Part shown: positions 21,588-34,427 of the stretch, in pieces | Numbering within the stretch: position 1 is the stretch's first letter | Layout of the letters: the number at the start of each line of letters is the position of its first letter | NCBI GenBank assembly: GCA_026119855.1 | Contig: JAOWBW010001053.1 | Coordinates: forward strand, 248,001 to 312,000 | Reading direction: 5' to 3' | DNA length: 64,000 nt | Origin: Campanula takesimana | Lineage: Eukaryota > Streptophyta > Magnoliopsida > Asterales > Campanulaceae | The notes under the pieces: model-generated | The model's input: the letters and a program-made list of their open reading frames with translations, nothing else | What the model was told of the DNA's origin: nothing | Databases searched by the model: none | Translations under genes and position numbers: made by a program

Positions 21588-23092
21588 TGTAAGTACCCCA
21601 ATCTGAAACCGACCTATCTTAGAGGTAGCATTAGCACCGTTTCAGGGATAAGCTGATAGGCCAGGACCTCCCTAGGATAAACTATAAATTCCAGGACTAC
21701 TCTGGTATAAAACCGGAAAAATCCAGAAGCTCGCCAGGCTGAGCCGTACAGATGATTTGGGAACTAGAGGGGCCTAGCCGTACGGTTGGTTTGGGCGCCC
21801 TCAGTCCCTATAAATATAACCCCTTGCTGATCATTTCAGGGAGGGAGAAATACACATTAGAAAGGTCACTCTGCTGGAATTGCCACAGAGAAAGAGTGAG
21901 AGTGATCACATACAAAAAAGGAGAGAAGAAAGGAAGATTGGCCTTAACCATCATAGGTAAAGCCACCTCCCCCCTCCTTTCTCTTCATCTTACTCCTATT
22001 TTCTTTCTTGTATCTTGGTTATACATGTATTTACTATTCATTCATGCAAAGACTTTTCCATTTCAAGCACCTTTTGTTTCTTGCAAGACTTGTCCATTAT
22101 CAAGCACTATATATATCTATCTATTACATTACTATCTTGTCCAAGCTATGAGAAGTTCAAAGGTGCCCTCCATACCTTGTATGGAAGAGGTTCTAAACCT
22201 AGACACTCATAGACTTGTTGATTGTCATTTATATTCTTTATTTATTTAAATGTTGTGCTTGTTTGGCCATGATAATCATGAGGATGGTGGAACCTTAGTG
22301 TCCATCATTTTCCTCTTTGATTTAGCCTCAAAATCCCACTTTTGGGTCATAAAGATCCAATCTTTATGTGTTATTTTGACTCTTGGAAGGATTTTAAGTC
22401 ATAAGATGTCATCTTGGTGATAAAGTTCCAATCTTTATTCACCAAATGACCAACTTTGGTCCAAAGGGGACATTCATCAACTCTCTTGATTTTCTCCTAT
22501 GATTGCTCATGATCACACCTAAATATTTGTCTTTGGGGACCAAGTGATGATCATTTAGCATAGGAATGATGTTATAAAACTTGTAAAATGATTTCTTGCA
22601 AACTGGGATCACAAACAGTTTGTCCAGCTTCAGACAGAATACCCTGTTTCTGTTCTGAACTGGACTGTTCATGAGCAAACTGTAAAACCCCAGGATCGCC
22701 TCCTCCAGCCGTACGGCTACTTTAGGTAGAAGGGCAAAATTATCTGTTTTGCCCTCTGACCTTTATCTTATCACTCAAGGCCCCCTTTTCAGTCGAGTTT
22801 CTCAAATAAAATTAATAACAGAATGTTTTTCGTTAAATACACACACACACATATGCACATTTTAACTAACTTAGGGAGACTCGGCTTTGTCCGAGGCAAC
22901 TTGAGAGGACGTAAAAACTCCTTCCAAGTTGTAACCTGACCTCCGAACCTTTGAACTCAAACCTTTGTCATTTTGTTAGGTTTAAAATTAACAAAATGTG
23001 GCGACTCCGTTAAATTTGACCGGTTCCCGTGTTTGGCATTTTGTCCTCGTGCGAACCTCGCGTGTTTCGCCCCCGAGGATGGGATCCTTACA
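21588..23092 (+). repeat. 5' LTR of A
   Basis: The LTR is 1505 bp, TGTAAGTACC...GGATCCTTACA. It differs from the 3' LTR by few substitutions and small indels by eye (for example near 21838, GGGAGGGAG versus GGGGGGAG). It contains an (AC)n stretch near 22845 and a further CCGTACGG near 22711 downstream of the TATA box. Confidence 0.95.
21744..21816 (+). promoter_or_regulatory. LTR promoter of A: CCGTAC words and TATA box
   Basis: CCGTACAG (21744-21751) and CCGTACGG (21779-21786) precede TATAAATA (21809-21816). Each is followed by a (T/G)GGTTTGGG or GATTTGGG phrase. The 3' LTR has the same arrangement, with CTGTACGG near 53434, CCGTACGG near 53470 and TATAAATA at 53502-53509. Confidence 0.6.
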
Positions 23093-23093
23093 G

Positions 23094-23110
23094 TGGCGAC
23101 TCCGCTGGGG
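23094..23110 (+). other. Primer binding site of A
   Basis: TGGCGACTCCGCTGGGG begins two bases after the LTR end. Confidence 0.9.
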
Positions 23111-24561
23111 ATACGAGTGCTTTCGGACTTCTTTCTAGAAGGTTCGGGGGCATTCTTGTGTGGGTCAAACTCCCATTCCCGTTAGTTGATTTCTTGCATA
23201 TTTGTGTGTGTTTGGTGTTTCTGTTTGAACTGTTTTAAGTACATACGTTCTGGAAATACAATAAACTGGGGCTTGATGATCAGAAGTTGGGGAAACTGAG
23301 AAAAATCTTCACCCTCTTGCTTTAGCCGTACGGCTACTTTGGGTAGGGGCCAGAATGTTGCCAATTAACAGTTTGGTGCAGGGCTGCAACATTCTGGGTG
23401 CCCCTCTGCTTCTACTTGTCCAGGTTCCAAATTTACAGTCTTACTTGTGCACATTACCTTCATTCTTTTGGCCAAAACTTGGTTTTAAAAGGTAATAAAA
23501 CTCGGTTATGCATGATCTTTTGTCAATAAAATGGTTTCCAAAAACCTCATCGTGCATAACCCCTTTTTTTAAGGGTTTTCTTGAGTCTTCTCGTTGTGCA
23601 CAAATTGCTTTGTACAAAAGGGTTTCAATGTAAAATATTTCTTTTGCAAAAGTTTGATTCAAAATTCTTTGTTGTGCACAACTTGGCACATGTACAAGTT
23701 TTGGTCTTTGTTTGCTTATATTCCTTGATTTGTTGTGTATAGATTGCTCAATCCATGCTTGTTCACACTTGTTCATATCTTGCTTATGCCATGGTCATGA
23801 TATCGAAAAACGAATTGAAAATCTCTCTTTTTACTAAAAAAAAAAAGGAGCATAGAATGACTTCACACCACGCGCACTTGACCGTGCACGTTCCAAATAC
23901 CCTTTAAACCCGGGGTGGATGCCACGATGCAGCTCGTTGGGCGCTCTTGTTCCCTTCGATGCGCGCACGGGTCCATCCCACCTTCCCTTCCGAACCGAGT
24001 CAACCACACTTGTCCGTGACACACAAATACCATGACCTTGGTTGGTTTTTGGTCCAGCTCACGTTGCCACGTCCATAAAGCGTGTCCAAAGTTAATTGTG
24101 GCCAAGTTAACGCCCGAGTTGTAACTCCTTGATGAAATGCAAGCGTGGCCTAACCAGCCTTTTACTCGTGCGTTAATGATGACCGCAATTAGCGAAGGTC
24201 ATGTGCTAAGGATAGGGTGACACCGTGTCGTTAAGCCCTAATGTACGAGTTATTTTAATCATCCTTAAGCCCATGGTCAAGGACTGAGACGCCTCATTCA
24301 AATGAGGTCATGTCGGAATATCAGTGCAGCCTTCGGAAAAGTCTCAATCTCGACTGGGGCTTAATCATGATTAGGATGACCCGCGTATTAGGAACCTTGC
24401 GACGCACTAGACCCTAGGTTTGTTTCTTTTGGTCGGTGGAAGCCGCTTGCCCTATAGGACCCTCGCCCGGGATTATCCGTCCTTGGGAGCGTGCAATACA
24501 GGTGAAAAACGAGGGGTCTATAGACGTAGTGATGGCCTCTACTGATCCAGGGTTTAGATTA
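23111..24561 (+). mobile_element. Untranslated leader of A
   Basis: This is homologous to 1-1148 in inverted orientation. The open frames on either strand are short, differ between the two copies and lack motifs. A CCGTACGG lies near 23328. The last 5 bp, GATTA (24557-24561), is the target duplication of C. Confidence 0.8.
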
Positions 24562-26667
24562 TGCCACGACCCGAAATATAGGCTCTATTTTATTAGTAAT
24601 TAAATGATTTTTATTTAATTATTTGCTTATTTATTTATTTAAGTTATTATTTATTTAAATAATTATGTGTGCAATTTATGTGTTATAATTATTTATGCCT
24701 AGCTTTGTATTCGAGTTATTTGGGCTAGTGTGGAAGTGTTGGGTCTTAATTGTTAGTAGGGAGTGTAGTGCTGGTGGGTAGTGTAGTGGAGGGGGCCTAA
24801 GTGCAAGTTTTTTTTGAATAATTCCCTTATTTCCCCCTACTCCCCTCACCTTCTCCCTCACCCTCCCCATTCTTCTCCTCCCAGCATCTCTCTCTCCAAG
24901 GTAGAAAAGGGTAAGTTTTCTTTCATTCCTTCTCTCTTCATTTACTCCTTCTTCCTCTCATCTTCTCTCATTTCTTCAAACGTAAACCTTGCTTAGATCG
25001 TCGATAGGATCGCGTAGAGCCAAAAAGAATCGAATTCCGTCGACTTTCATTATTTTCAAGTAAGTTACTTTTCCCCCATTTTGATGCTAAAATGTTCATA
25101 TCATGTTTATATGATGATTAATGTGCCATATTTGAAGTTTGGTTGTATTTTGAATTTGTTTGGAATTTTATTTGAGTTTTGGGTAAAAATGGTGAAAACT
25201 TGAATGTTGGTTTTGATTCTTGGTTTTGGGTCTATTATGGTGTGTTTAGACTCCCATTCTAGTTATAAATGATGTTTGGATACCTTAGAAACCATCTTGG
25301 GAGTGTTGATTGTGGGTATTGTGAATTTGGTATGAAAATGGCAAGGAAATGTGAAGGACCCAGCTCTGGTTTTTCCCCAGTCTGTAGACCAGGCGCCCGC
25401 CTGTGTTGACCCAGGCGCCCGCCTACATGACCTTTTTAGTGGCCAGACCTTCTGGTCAATCAAGCACCCGCCTGCCCCCTTTCCAGGCGCCCGCCCGCCC
25501 CTGTTCCAGGATTTTGACCTTTTGCTTGGTTTAAGACTTAAGGCTTAATTAGTTTAGGGTTGTTGCTTCTAATTAACTTAAGATAACACCGTGGAACACT
25601 TTATAGTGTGGATTTGATTCTTTTGTGAATAAATGTGATGTGAAATTTATTTAAGTACCATTTTGGTAATGTAGTTCACCTTTGTTGTGCGATTTGGATT
25701 GGTTTACCTTTGTGGTAATTTAATTGGATTGGTTCCCTACTTTGGAACCTTAAGTTGTTCATTCATGCTAAATTATTATTACTTAGCATTTATTTGAAAG
25801 TCCAGCTGGTATTTTGTGTGTGTTTGGGCGATGGGAAAGATTATAATGGCAAAGCCAAGTCCATTATAATGTTGACCATTGTTTTGCCCCCTTCTTTACT
25901 CCTTCTCCAGATTGGCCTTGGAAAGGATAAGTCAGCGTTCCTTTGTGAATGTATCTGGCTAGCGGGTATGACTTTGTGTCATGATCCTTGTCCTTTGTGA
26001 CACTGTTATGGTTATTGGTTCCGGTACCGGGGTTTTCTCTTCGGCTTTCATGCTATTATGAAGATGATGATTGGTTGATTATTGAAGCTGCGCAGCGATC
26101 CTTTATTTGGATGTTCCGGTTTGGAAAACCTTGGCTATATCCTTTGTTATGTGTTTATTTCCGCTGCTATCTGTTCTATGATAATTGCTATGTGCTATGT
26201 GATAATAATTATCGTTTATTGCTTATTGCATTATAGCATGTCATGTAGTTGCATTAGTAACTTATTGAGATTTATCTCACCCCTTTTCTCTTTTATCTTT
26301 GTTTTTCCTTAACCCCCCCCAGGTGCTAAGGATTAGTCTCGCTGATTACGAGAACGAGGACGTCGAGGGTGGATACATTCTTTTGGGGAAAGTTGTATAG
26401 GTGGGTTTACATTATATAAATGTGTAACCTTTTGGGGTATTTGTACCAAATATTGACGTCATTAGGATTTGTATATTTTGTAACTTTGGTGTATGAACTT
26501 GTGGAGTTTGTACTAGTTTTACCTTGTTGTTCAAAATGTTTTGTAAACTTTGGATCATCACCTTTTGGTATTAAATGAAATTTTTAACTTCAGTATTTCT
26601 GAGTTTTGGTTTTAGAGTCGACGTCCAGATCGCGGTCCCGGGGCCCGCGGGGTCCGGGGTCGCGACA
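24562..26667 (+). repeat. 5' LTR of C
   Basis: The LTR is 2106 bp, TGCCACGACCCG...GGTCGCGACA. The 3' copy starts TGTCACGACC. A cassette of GGCGCCCGCC words lies at 25390-25500. A CT-rich leader-like segment lies at 24820-24985. Confidence 0.95.
25060..26322 (+). other. Possible leader intron inside the C LTR
   Basis: CAA|GTAAGTT at 25060 fits a splice donor. A long pyrimidine tract (TTTTATCTTTGTTTTTCC, then poly-C) ending in AG at 26321-26322 fits an acceptor. Both sites are kept in D (about 44218 and 42979), although much between them differs. The CT-rich stretch before the donor looks like a plant 5' leader. No transcript evidence is available, so this is a proposal only. Confidence 0.35.
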
Positions 26668-26668
26668 G

Positions 26669-26686
26669 TTGGTATCAGAGCTATGG
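26669..26686 (+). other. Primer binding site of C
   Basis: TTGGTATCAGAGCTATGG follows the LTR after one base and is complementary to initiator methionine tRNA. Confidence 0.9.
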
Positions 26687-26788
26687 CATTAGCTCTATGT
26701 ATAAGTCTAGGTGGATTAGTATGACCTAGGTGGGTAGTAGTGTGCGGAGTGATTAACGGTTGATGTTTTATGTAGGTACTTGTTGACA

Positions 26789-29700
26789 ATGGTTCGTAGA
26801 AGGAGTGGTGAAGGTAGTTCCGGTAATGCAAATCAGAATGATACAAGGGAAGAAGCCCGTGCCATGTTTCAAGGCATGTTTGAGGCGGCCATAAAGGCCA
26901 TACATGATCAAGGTCCGAGGGTAGAGCAAGCACCACCCCGTTATGGTTTGGAGTAATTTCTGAAGCTGAAACCGGTTGAATTCAATGGGGAGCCCGATGT
27001 GAGGAAAGCTGAGTTGTGGATCGAGTCGATGGAGAAGATTTATGATGTGTTTGGGTGTTCGGATGAGGACAAGGTCCGGTTTGCGGCTTACAAGCTTGTG
27101 GGAGCCGCCGAGCATTGGTGGAAAGGTGTTAAAGCTACTTGGGATGATACTCACACGGTGTATGCGTGGGAGTTGTTTGTGCGCAAATTCAAGGAGCATT
27201 TCATTCCGGTTGTTGATCAAAACCGAAAGGAGATCGAGCTACTCAACTTGGATCAAGGTGTGTTGTCTATAGCACAATACTCGGCTAAGTTCATAGAATT
27301 AGCCCGGTATTGCGACTATTTGGTGAGGACCGAGGAACAAAAGGCTATGAGATTTATTCGGGGATTGAAGACCTCCATCCGTACTCAACTTATTGCTCAA
27401 CGGATTGTGACTTTTCAAGATGCGGTGGACCGAGCCTATTTGATAGAGCAAGATATTGGGGAGCATAAAAGGAAGACCGAGGTAGCTAACCCGAGTAAGC
27501 AAGGAGCTCAAGGCAAGCCACAACACCGTTCCGATAACCGAGGTAACTTTGGGGGACAATCTCAGTTCCGAGGGCAACCGATCCCAAGGAACCCGGGTAC
27601 CACTTCCGGGAACCAAGGGAGCCTAATTAGGAAGCCTTGTACCTTTTGTCAGAAGGTAGGCCATGCGGAGGATAGGTGTTGGAAAAAGCAAGGCAAGTGT
27701 ACCAATTGTGGTGAAATGGGGCACTTTGCGAGAGAGTGCACGAGGTACCGAGGTCAGTCATCCGGGTCAGGAGTTGGTAATAATCAGGGTCAGAAAAGGG
27801 ATGTCACCGGGAAGCCCAAAGTCCAAGGAAGAGTATTTGCCATGAATCAACAACAAGCTACTGATGATCCATCCGTTATTGGAGGTATTGTTTCTGTGTC
27901 TAATGTGAGCGCACGAGCGTTAGTAGATCCAGGATCATCTCATTCATACATTTCTGTGCAATTTGCTTCCATGTTAAATGTTGCATTCGAGTCCTTACCG
28001 TACGTGCTAGAGGTGTCGACCCCTATAGGAGAATGTTTGATTTCGGATCGAGTCTTTCGTGCTTGTGATGTGGTCATTTGTGGTCGAGTCCTTTGTGCGG
28101 ATTTGGTAGTTCTTCCTATCCAAGACTTTTATATCATTTTGGGTATGGATTGGTTGAGCAAGTTTCATGCTTCTGTTGATTGCCGTAAGAAAACTGTTAC
28201 TTTTTCTATTCCCGATGTTCCTAAATTCGTGTTTGAGGCTTGTCCTCTGAGTAAGAAGGTTCGCTTAATTTCTTATTTGAAAGCGAGAAAATTATTGCAT
28301 AGTGGTTGTGAAGGGTATTTGGCTAGTGTTCTTGATACTAGGAAAGAATCCCCTAGTTTTGATAGTGTTCGGGTAGTCCGGGAATTTCCCGATGTTTTCT
28401 CTACCGAGTATGATATGCCTCCCGATCGTGAGATTGAGTTTTGTATAGATCTTTTGCGGGGTACGGCTCCGATTTCGAAAGCACCTTATAGGTTAGCTCC
28501 CGCAGAGTTGAAGGAATTGAAGGTTCAGTTTCAAGAGTTGCTTGATCGAGGGTTTATCCGCCCTAGTGTTTCCCCGTGGGGAGCACCGGTTTTGTTTGTG
28601 CGAAAGAAAGACGGTTCCTTGAGATTGTGTATAGATTACAGAAAGTTGAATCAGGTTACGGTAAAGAACAAGTATCCTCTACCGCATATTGATGATTTGT
28701 TTGATCAGCTTCAAGGGTCCGTGGTTTTCTCTAAGCTTGATTTGAGGAGTGGGTACCATCAGTTGAAGGTTCGATCGGAGGATATTCCGAAGACTGCTTT
28801 TCGCACTCGGTATGGTCATTATGAGTTTTTGGTTATGCTGTTTGGGTTGACTAATGCGCCGGCCGTATTTATGGATTTGATGAACCGTGTTTTCCATCCT
28901 TATCTTGATTCTTTCGTGGTGGTTTTTATTGATGATATTCTCGTCTATTCTAAGTCTCGAGAGGAGCACGAGCAGCATTTAAGGACAGTTTTATCCGTTC
29001 TTGCGAGGGAGAAATTATTTGCGAAGTTCAGTAAATGCGAATTTTGGCTCGAGAAGGTGTCATTTCTGGGTCATGTTATTTCGAAAGATGGGATTTCGGT
29101 GGATCCTTCAAAGATTGAAGCTATAGTGGATTGGAAGAGGCCCGAATCAGTGACAGAGATTAGAAGCTTTCTGGGTTTAGCCGGTTATTACAGAAGGTTT
29201 ATTGAAGGGTTTTCGAGGATTGCTACTCCGATGACTCAGTTGACCCGGAAGAATGTTCCGTTTGTGTGGACCGAGAAATGTGACAAGAGTTTCGAGGAAT
29301 TGAAGAAGAGGTTGACTACCGCACCGATCTTGACTTTGCCTAATGGGAGCGATGGCCTAGTGATTTATAGTGATGCTTCGAAAGAGGGTTTGGGTTGTGT
29401 GTTGATGCAGAATGGGAAAGTAATTGCGTATGCTTCGAGGAAGTTGACCCCTAGTGAGCAGAATTACCCGACTCATGATATGGAGTTAGCGGCTATTGTA
29501 TTTGCGTTGCACAAATGGAAGCACTACCTTTATGGAGCGAAGTTCGAGATTTTTACGGATCACAAGAGTTTGAAGTACCTTTTCTCCCAGAAAGAGTTGA
29601 ATAACCGACAGCGACGATGGATGGAATTGTTGAAGGATTATGATTGCACGATTTCTTATCATCCGGGGAAAGCGAATGTGGTAGCCGATGCGATTAGTAG

Positions 29701-31249
29701 AAAATCTTATGTGGCTTCGATGATGGTTCGTGAATGGAAAATGCTTGAGGATGTTCGAGATTGGTCTCCTCGTGAATCGAGACATGGGGCTATTTTTGCG
29801 AATGTTAGGGTGTCTCCGACCCTAAATCAAAGGATAAAGGAAGCTCAGAAAGAAGATCCCGAGTTGGTGAAGATAATGGGTAAACTGAAAGAAAAGAATT
29901 TCGAGGATTTTTCATTGAGCTCGAGTGGAGTGTTGACTTTTCGTGGTCGATTGTGTGTTCCGGATGTTGATGGAATTAAACAGAGGGTTCTTGATGAGGG
30001 TCACAAATCGAGGTATACTATTCATCCGGGTAGTACGAAGATGTATCAGGATTTGAAGCAACAATTTTGGTGGATTAATATGAAAAGGGAAATAGCCGAG
30101 TACGTTTCGAAGTGTTTAACTTGTCAGCAGGTCAAAGCCGAGCATCAGAGACCCGTGGGATTACTTCAGCCGTTAGAGATTCCCGAGTGGAAATGGGAGC
30201 ATGTGACTATGGATTTCGTTACGGGACTGCCTCGTACCCGTAGGAAGTATGACAGTGTTTGGGTAATAGTGGATAGATTGACCAAGAGCGCCCATTTCTT
30301 GCCTATTGATATCAGATATTCGATGGAGAAGCTTGCGACCCTTTATATTGATGAGATTGTTAGATTGCATGGAGTTCCGGTTAGTATTGTGTCAGATCGA
30401 GACCCGAGGTTTACTTCTAGATTCTGGAAGGCGTTTCAGGAAGCTTTGGGTACAGATTTGCGATTCAGCACAGCTTTTCATCCTCAGACCGACGGTCAGT
30501 CCGAGAGAACTATTCAGATTCTTGAGGATATGTTGCGAGCTTGTGCGATAGACTTTTCCGATTCTTGGGATTCGCACCTACCGTTAGTGGAATTCTCCTA
30601 CAACAACAGTTATCAGGCTAGTATCGAGATGGCGCCGTTTGAGGCCTTGTATGGAAGAAAATGTAGATCGCCTATTTGTTGGGATGAGGTTGGTGAAGCG
30701 AAAGTTTTGGGTATTGATTTGCTTCAGGATTCAGTTGAAAAAGTTAGGGTTATCCGGGATAGATTGAAGACAGCCCAGAGTCGACATAAGAGCTACGCAG
30801 ATAACCGAAGGCGAGATCTTAGTTTTCAGGTTGGTGATTTGATATTCTTGAAAGTGTCTCCAAAGGTGGGTATTCGTAGATTTGGGAAGAAAGGTAAATT
30901 GGCTCCGAGGTTTATAGGTCCGTTTGAGGTTTTGGGAAAGGTCGGACTTCTTGCGTATCGACTCGCGTTACCGTCATCCTTAGACCGGTTGCACAACGTC
31001 TTTCACGTTTCTATGCTTCGGAAGTATGTTCATGATCCGTCTCACGTGTTACCGAGGATACCGGAGGATATTGAGCCCGATATGTCTTATGAGGAACGAC
31101 CGGTTCGGATTTTAGATTCTAAAGTCCAAGAGTTGAGGAGCAAAAGTATTTCATTGGTTCGAGTTCTGTGGAGGAATCATAACATCGAGGAGTCGACTTG
31201 GGAGCTCCGAGGTGAGATCGAGAGGAAATTTCCGTGGCTTTTTGTTTAA
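26789..31249 (+). pseudogene. gag-pol: C gag-pol with chromodomain; one premature stop
   Basis: A single frame of 1486 codons from ATG at 26789. Codon 56 is TAA (26954-26956) where D has CAA, so a full product needs readthrough or restart; the rest is open to 31249. Order: Gag domain (about 70-230), two C-x2-C-x4-H-x4-C knuckles (about 284-320), protease with VDPGSSHSYIS (about 378), reverse transcriptase (about 560-740) with FIDDILVYSK near 713, RNase H (about 858-970), integrase with zinc motif and D-D-E core (about 1060-1260; TMDFVTG, VSDRDPRF, TDGQSERT) and a chromodomain-like end (about 1430-1486, VLWRNHNIEESTWE). The reverse transcriptase motif is FLVMLFGLTNAP where D has FSVMPFGLTNAP, so a usually conserved Pro is Leu. 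Confidence 0.93.
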
Positions 31250-31285
31250 GGTGAGTCTCGTTAAAATTCGGGTCGAATTTTCTTT

Positions 31286-31298
31286 AAGGGGGAGTGAA
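31286..31298 (+). other. Polypurine tract of C
   Basis: AAGGGGGAGTGAA directly precedes the 3' LTR. D has the same word. Confidence 0.9.
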
Positions 31299-33408
31299 TG
31301 TCACGACCCGAAATATAGGCTCTATTTTATTAGTAATTAAATGATTTTTATTTAATTATTTTCTTATTTATTTATTTAAGTTATTATTTATTTAAATAAT
31401 TATGTGTGCAATTTATGTGTTATAATTATTTATGCCTAGCTTTGTATTCGAGTTATTTGGGCTAGTGTGGAAGTGTTGGGTCTTAATTGTTAGTAGGGAG
31501 TGTAGTGCTGGTGGGTAGTGTAGTGGAGGGGGCCTAAGTGCAAGTTTTTTTGAATAATTCCCTTATTTCCCCCTACTCCCCTCACCTTCTCCCTCACCCT
31601 CCCCATTCTTCTCCTCCCAGCATCTCTCTCTCCAAGGTAGAAAAGGGTAAGTTTTCTTTCATTCCTTCTCTCTTCATTTACTCCTTCTTCCTCTCATCTT
31701 CTCTCATTTCTTCAAACGTAAACCTTGCTTAGATCGTCGATAGGATCGCGTAGAGCCAAAAAGAATCGAATTCCGTCGACTTTCATTATTTTCAAGTAAG
31801 TTACTTTTCCCCCATTTTGATGCTAAAATGTTCATATCATGTTTATATGATGATTAATGTGCCATATTTGAAGTTTGGTTGTATTTTGAATTTGTTTGGA
31901 ATTTTATTTGAGTTTTGGGTAAAAATGGTGAAAACTTGAATGTTGGTTTTGATTCTTGGTTTTGGGTCTATTATGGTGTGTTTAGACTCCCATTCTAGTT
32001 ATAAATGATGTTTGGATACCTTAGAAACCATCTTGGGAGTGTTGATTGTGGGTATTGTGAATTTGGTATGAAAATGGCAAGGAAATGTGAAGGACCCAGC
32101 TCTGGTTTTCCCCCAGTCCGTAGACCAGGCGCCCGCCTGTGTTGACCCAGGCGCCCGCCTACATGACCTTTTTAGTGGCCAGACCTTCTGGTCAATCAAG
32201 CGCCCGCCTACCCCCTTTCCAGGCGCCCGCCCGCCCCTGTTCCAGGATTTTGACCTTTTGCTTGGTTTAAGACTTAAGGCTTAATTAGTTTAGGGTTGTT
32301 GCTTCTAATTAACTTAAGATAACACCGTGGAACACTTTATAGTGTGGATTTGATTCTTTTGTGAATAAATGTGATGTGAAATTTATTTAAGTACCATTTT
32401 GGTAATGTAGTTCACCTTTGTTGTGCGATTTGGATTGGTTTACCTTTGTGGTAATTTAATTGGATTGGTTCCCTACTTTGGAACCTTAAGTTGTTCATTC
32501 ATGCTAAATTATTATTACTTAGCATTTATTTGAAAGTCCAGCTGGTATTTTGTGTGTGTTTGGGCGATGGGAAAGATTATAATGGCAAAGCCAAGTCCAT
32601 TATAATGTTGACCATTGTTTTGCCCCCTTCTTTACTCCTTCTCCAGATTGGCCTTGGAAAGGATAAGTCAGCGTTCCTTTGTGAATGTATCTGGCTAGCG
32701 GGTATGACTTTGTGTCATGATCCTTGTCCTTTGTGACACTGTTATGGTTATTGGTTCCGGTACCGGGGTTTTCTCTTCGGCTTTCATGCTATTATGAAGA
32801 TGATGATTGGTTGATTATTGAAGCTGCGCAGCGATCCTTTATTTGGATGTTCCGGTTTGGAAAACCTTGGCTATATCCTTTGTTATGTGTTTATTTCCGC
32901 TGCTATCTGTTCTATGATAATTGCTATGTGCTATGTGATAATAATTATCGTTTATTGCTTATTGCATTATAGCATGTCATGTAGTTGCATTAGTAACTTA
33001 TTGAGATTTATCTCACCCCTTTTCTCTTTTATCTTTGTTTTTCCTTAACCCCCCCCCCCCCAGGTGCTAAGGATTAGTCTCGCTGATCACGAGAACGAGG
33101 ACGTCGAGGGTGGATACATTCTTTTGGGGAAAGTTGTATAGGTGGGTTTACATTATATAAATGTGTAACCTTTTGGGGTATTTGTACCAAATATTGACGT
33201 CATTAGGATTTGTATATTTTGTAACTTTGGTGTATGAACTTGTGGAGTTTGTACTAGTTTTACCTTGTTGTTCAAAATGTTTTGTAAACTTTGGATCATC
33301 ACCTTTTGGTATTAAATGAAATTTTTAACTTCAGTATTTCTGAGTTTTGGTTTTAGAGTCGACGTCCAGATCGCGGTCCCGGGGCCCGCGGGGTCCGGGG
33401 TCGCGACA
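31299..33408 (+). repeat. 3' LTR of C
   Basis: The LTR is 2110 bp and nearly identical to 24562-26667. Differences seen include the poly-C run (13 versus 8), CGCCCGCCTA versus CACCCGCCTG in the cassette, and a few substitutions. The cassette copy lies at 32126-32236. The duplication GATTA follows. Confidence 0.95.
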
Positions 33409-33566
33409 GATTAGTTGCGAAAAAGAAAAGAAATCTTTTCCAACCATTTAGGAATAAAAATGTGTTTTAAGTAAACTTGAATGATTTATTAATCGCGCGT
33501 TGCATGAGCTTGCTCCGTTTTTGCTTCCTGTCTTTGATACATTGCATTGTTTCGCTAACCAGTGTC

Positions 33567-34095
33567 ACCCCGTTAAGTCTTTGGAAGGATCCATGTTATC
33601 CTTCAAGACCTCCGTTAAGTCCCGTTAAGCCTTTGGATGGATCCATGTTATCCTCCAAGACTTTTGATTAAGTCCCGTTTAGTCTTTGGACGGATCCATG
33701 TTATCCTCCAAGACTTTTGATTAGTCCCGTTTAGTCTTTGGACGGATCCATGTTATCCTCCAAGAATTTTGATTAAGTCCCGTTTAGTCTTTGGACGGAT
33801 CCATGTTATCCTCCAAGACTTTTGATTAAGTCCCGTTTAGTCTTTGGATGGATCCATGTTATCCTCCAAGACTTTTGATTAAGTCCCGTTTAGTCTTCGG
33901 ACGGATCCATGTTATCCTCCAAGACTTTTGATTAGTCCCGTTTAGTCTTTGGACTGATCCATGTTATCCTCCAAGACTTTTGATTAGTCCCGTTTAGTCT
34001 TTGGAAGGATCCATGTTATCCTTCAAGACCTCCGTCAAGTCCCGTTAAGTCTTTGGAAGGATCCATGTTATCCTTCAAGACCCTCGTTAAGATAC
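33567..34095 (+). repeat. Tandem array of about 53 bp in A
   Basis: About ten units of CCCGTTTAGTCTTTGGACGG followed by ATCCATGTTATCCTCCAAGAC and a TTTTGATTAAGT tail. Outer units carry CTCCGTTAAG instead of TTTTGATTAAG. GGATCCATG / CATGTTATCC is present in every unit. The 33414-33566 stretch before it is unremarkable. Confidence 0.9.
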
Positions 34096-34427
34096 CCGTT
34101 GAGACCCTAGGCAAAGTCCCCTAGGTCCCCGCAAAGATCCCTGTTAAATTCTAAGAATAGTCCCCTAGGAAGCCAGTCAAGTCCTTGGATGGATTCTCGT
34201 TAAGACATTAGTCGTGTTCGTCCTTCCTTCTTAAGATTCTAAACCCGTTCGAACTACGGTGACCTGAGCCTCTCATCACGTGGGACCCCCTCCCTCGTGG
34301 TGAGGGGAACGTAGGTAACTTCGGCCCGGTCAAATATCCCAAATAGAGACACGTGTGTCTTTAACCCAAGTGTTCACCTAGTGTTTACCCAAGCCTAAAG
34401 CTACTTTTTGTCTTCCCCGTAGCTCAG
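34096..34427 (+). mobile_element. Pre-gag region of A with conserved ACGTAGG block
   Basis: The array fades into CCTAGG-containing degenerate units (34096-34240). Next comes CGAACTACGGTGACCTGAGC (34249) and GAGGGGAACGTAGGTAACTTC (about 34301-34321), which recurs with small changes at 37389-37440. Confidence 0.6.

Larger units (their letters stand above)
24562..33408 (+). mobile_element. Element C: Tekay/Del-like chromovirus, nearly intact
   Basis: The 8847-bp element has LTRs 24562-26667 and 31299-33408, GATTA duplications (24557-24561 and 33409-33413), an initiator-tRNA primer site, one gag-pol frame and a polypurine tract. Its LTRs are almost identical (the 3' copy has a longer poly-C run), so the insertion is recent. 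A single premature stop in gag is the only obvious coding lesion. Confidence 0.95.

Noticed and set aside
25351..26312. Frames repeated in both C LTRs (65-82 codons)
   Set aside because: They are present only because the LTRs are duplicates and are not kept in D's LTR at matching places except as short scraps.
28679..28978. Open frames opposite pol in C and D (for example 28679-28978 and 48553-48834)
   Set aside because: They mirror conserved pol codons on the other strand, with no start or motif of their own.
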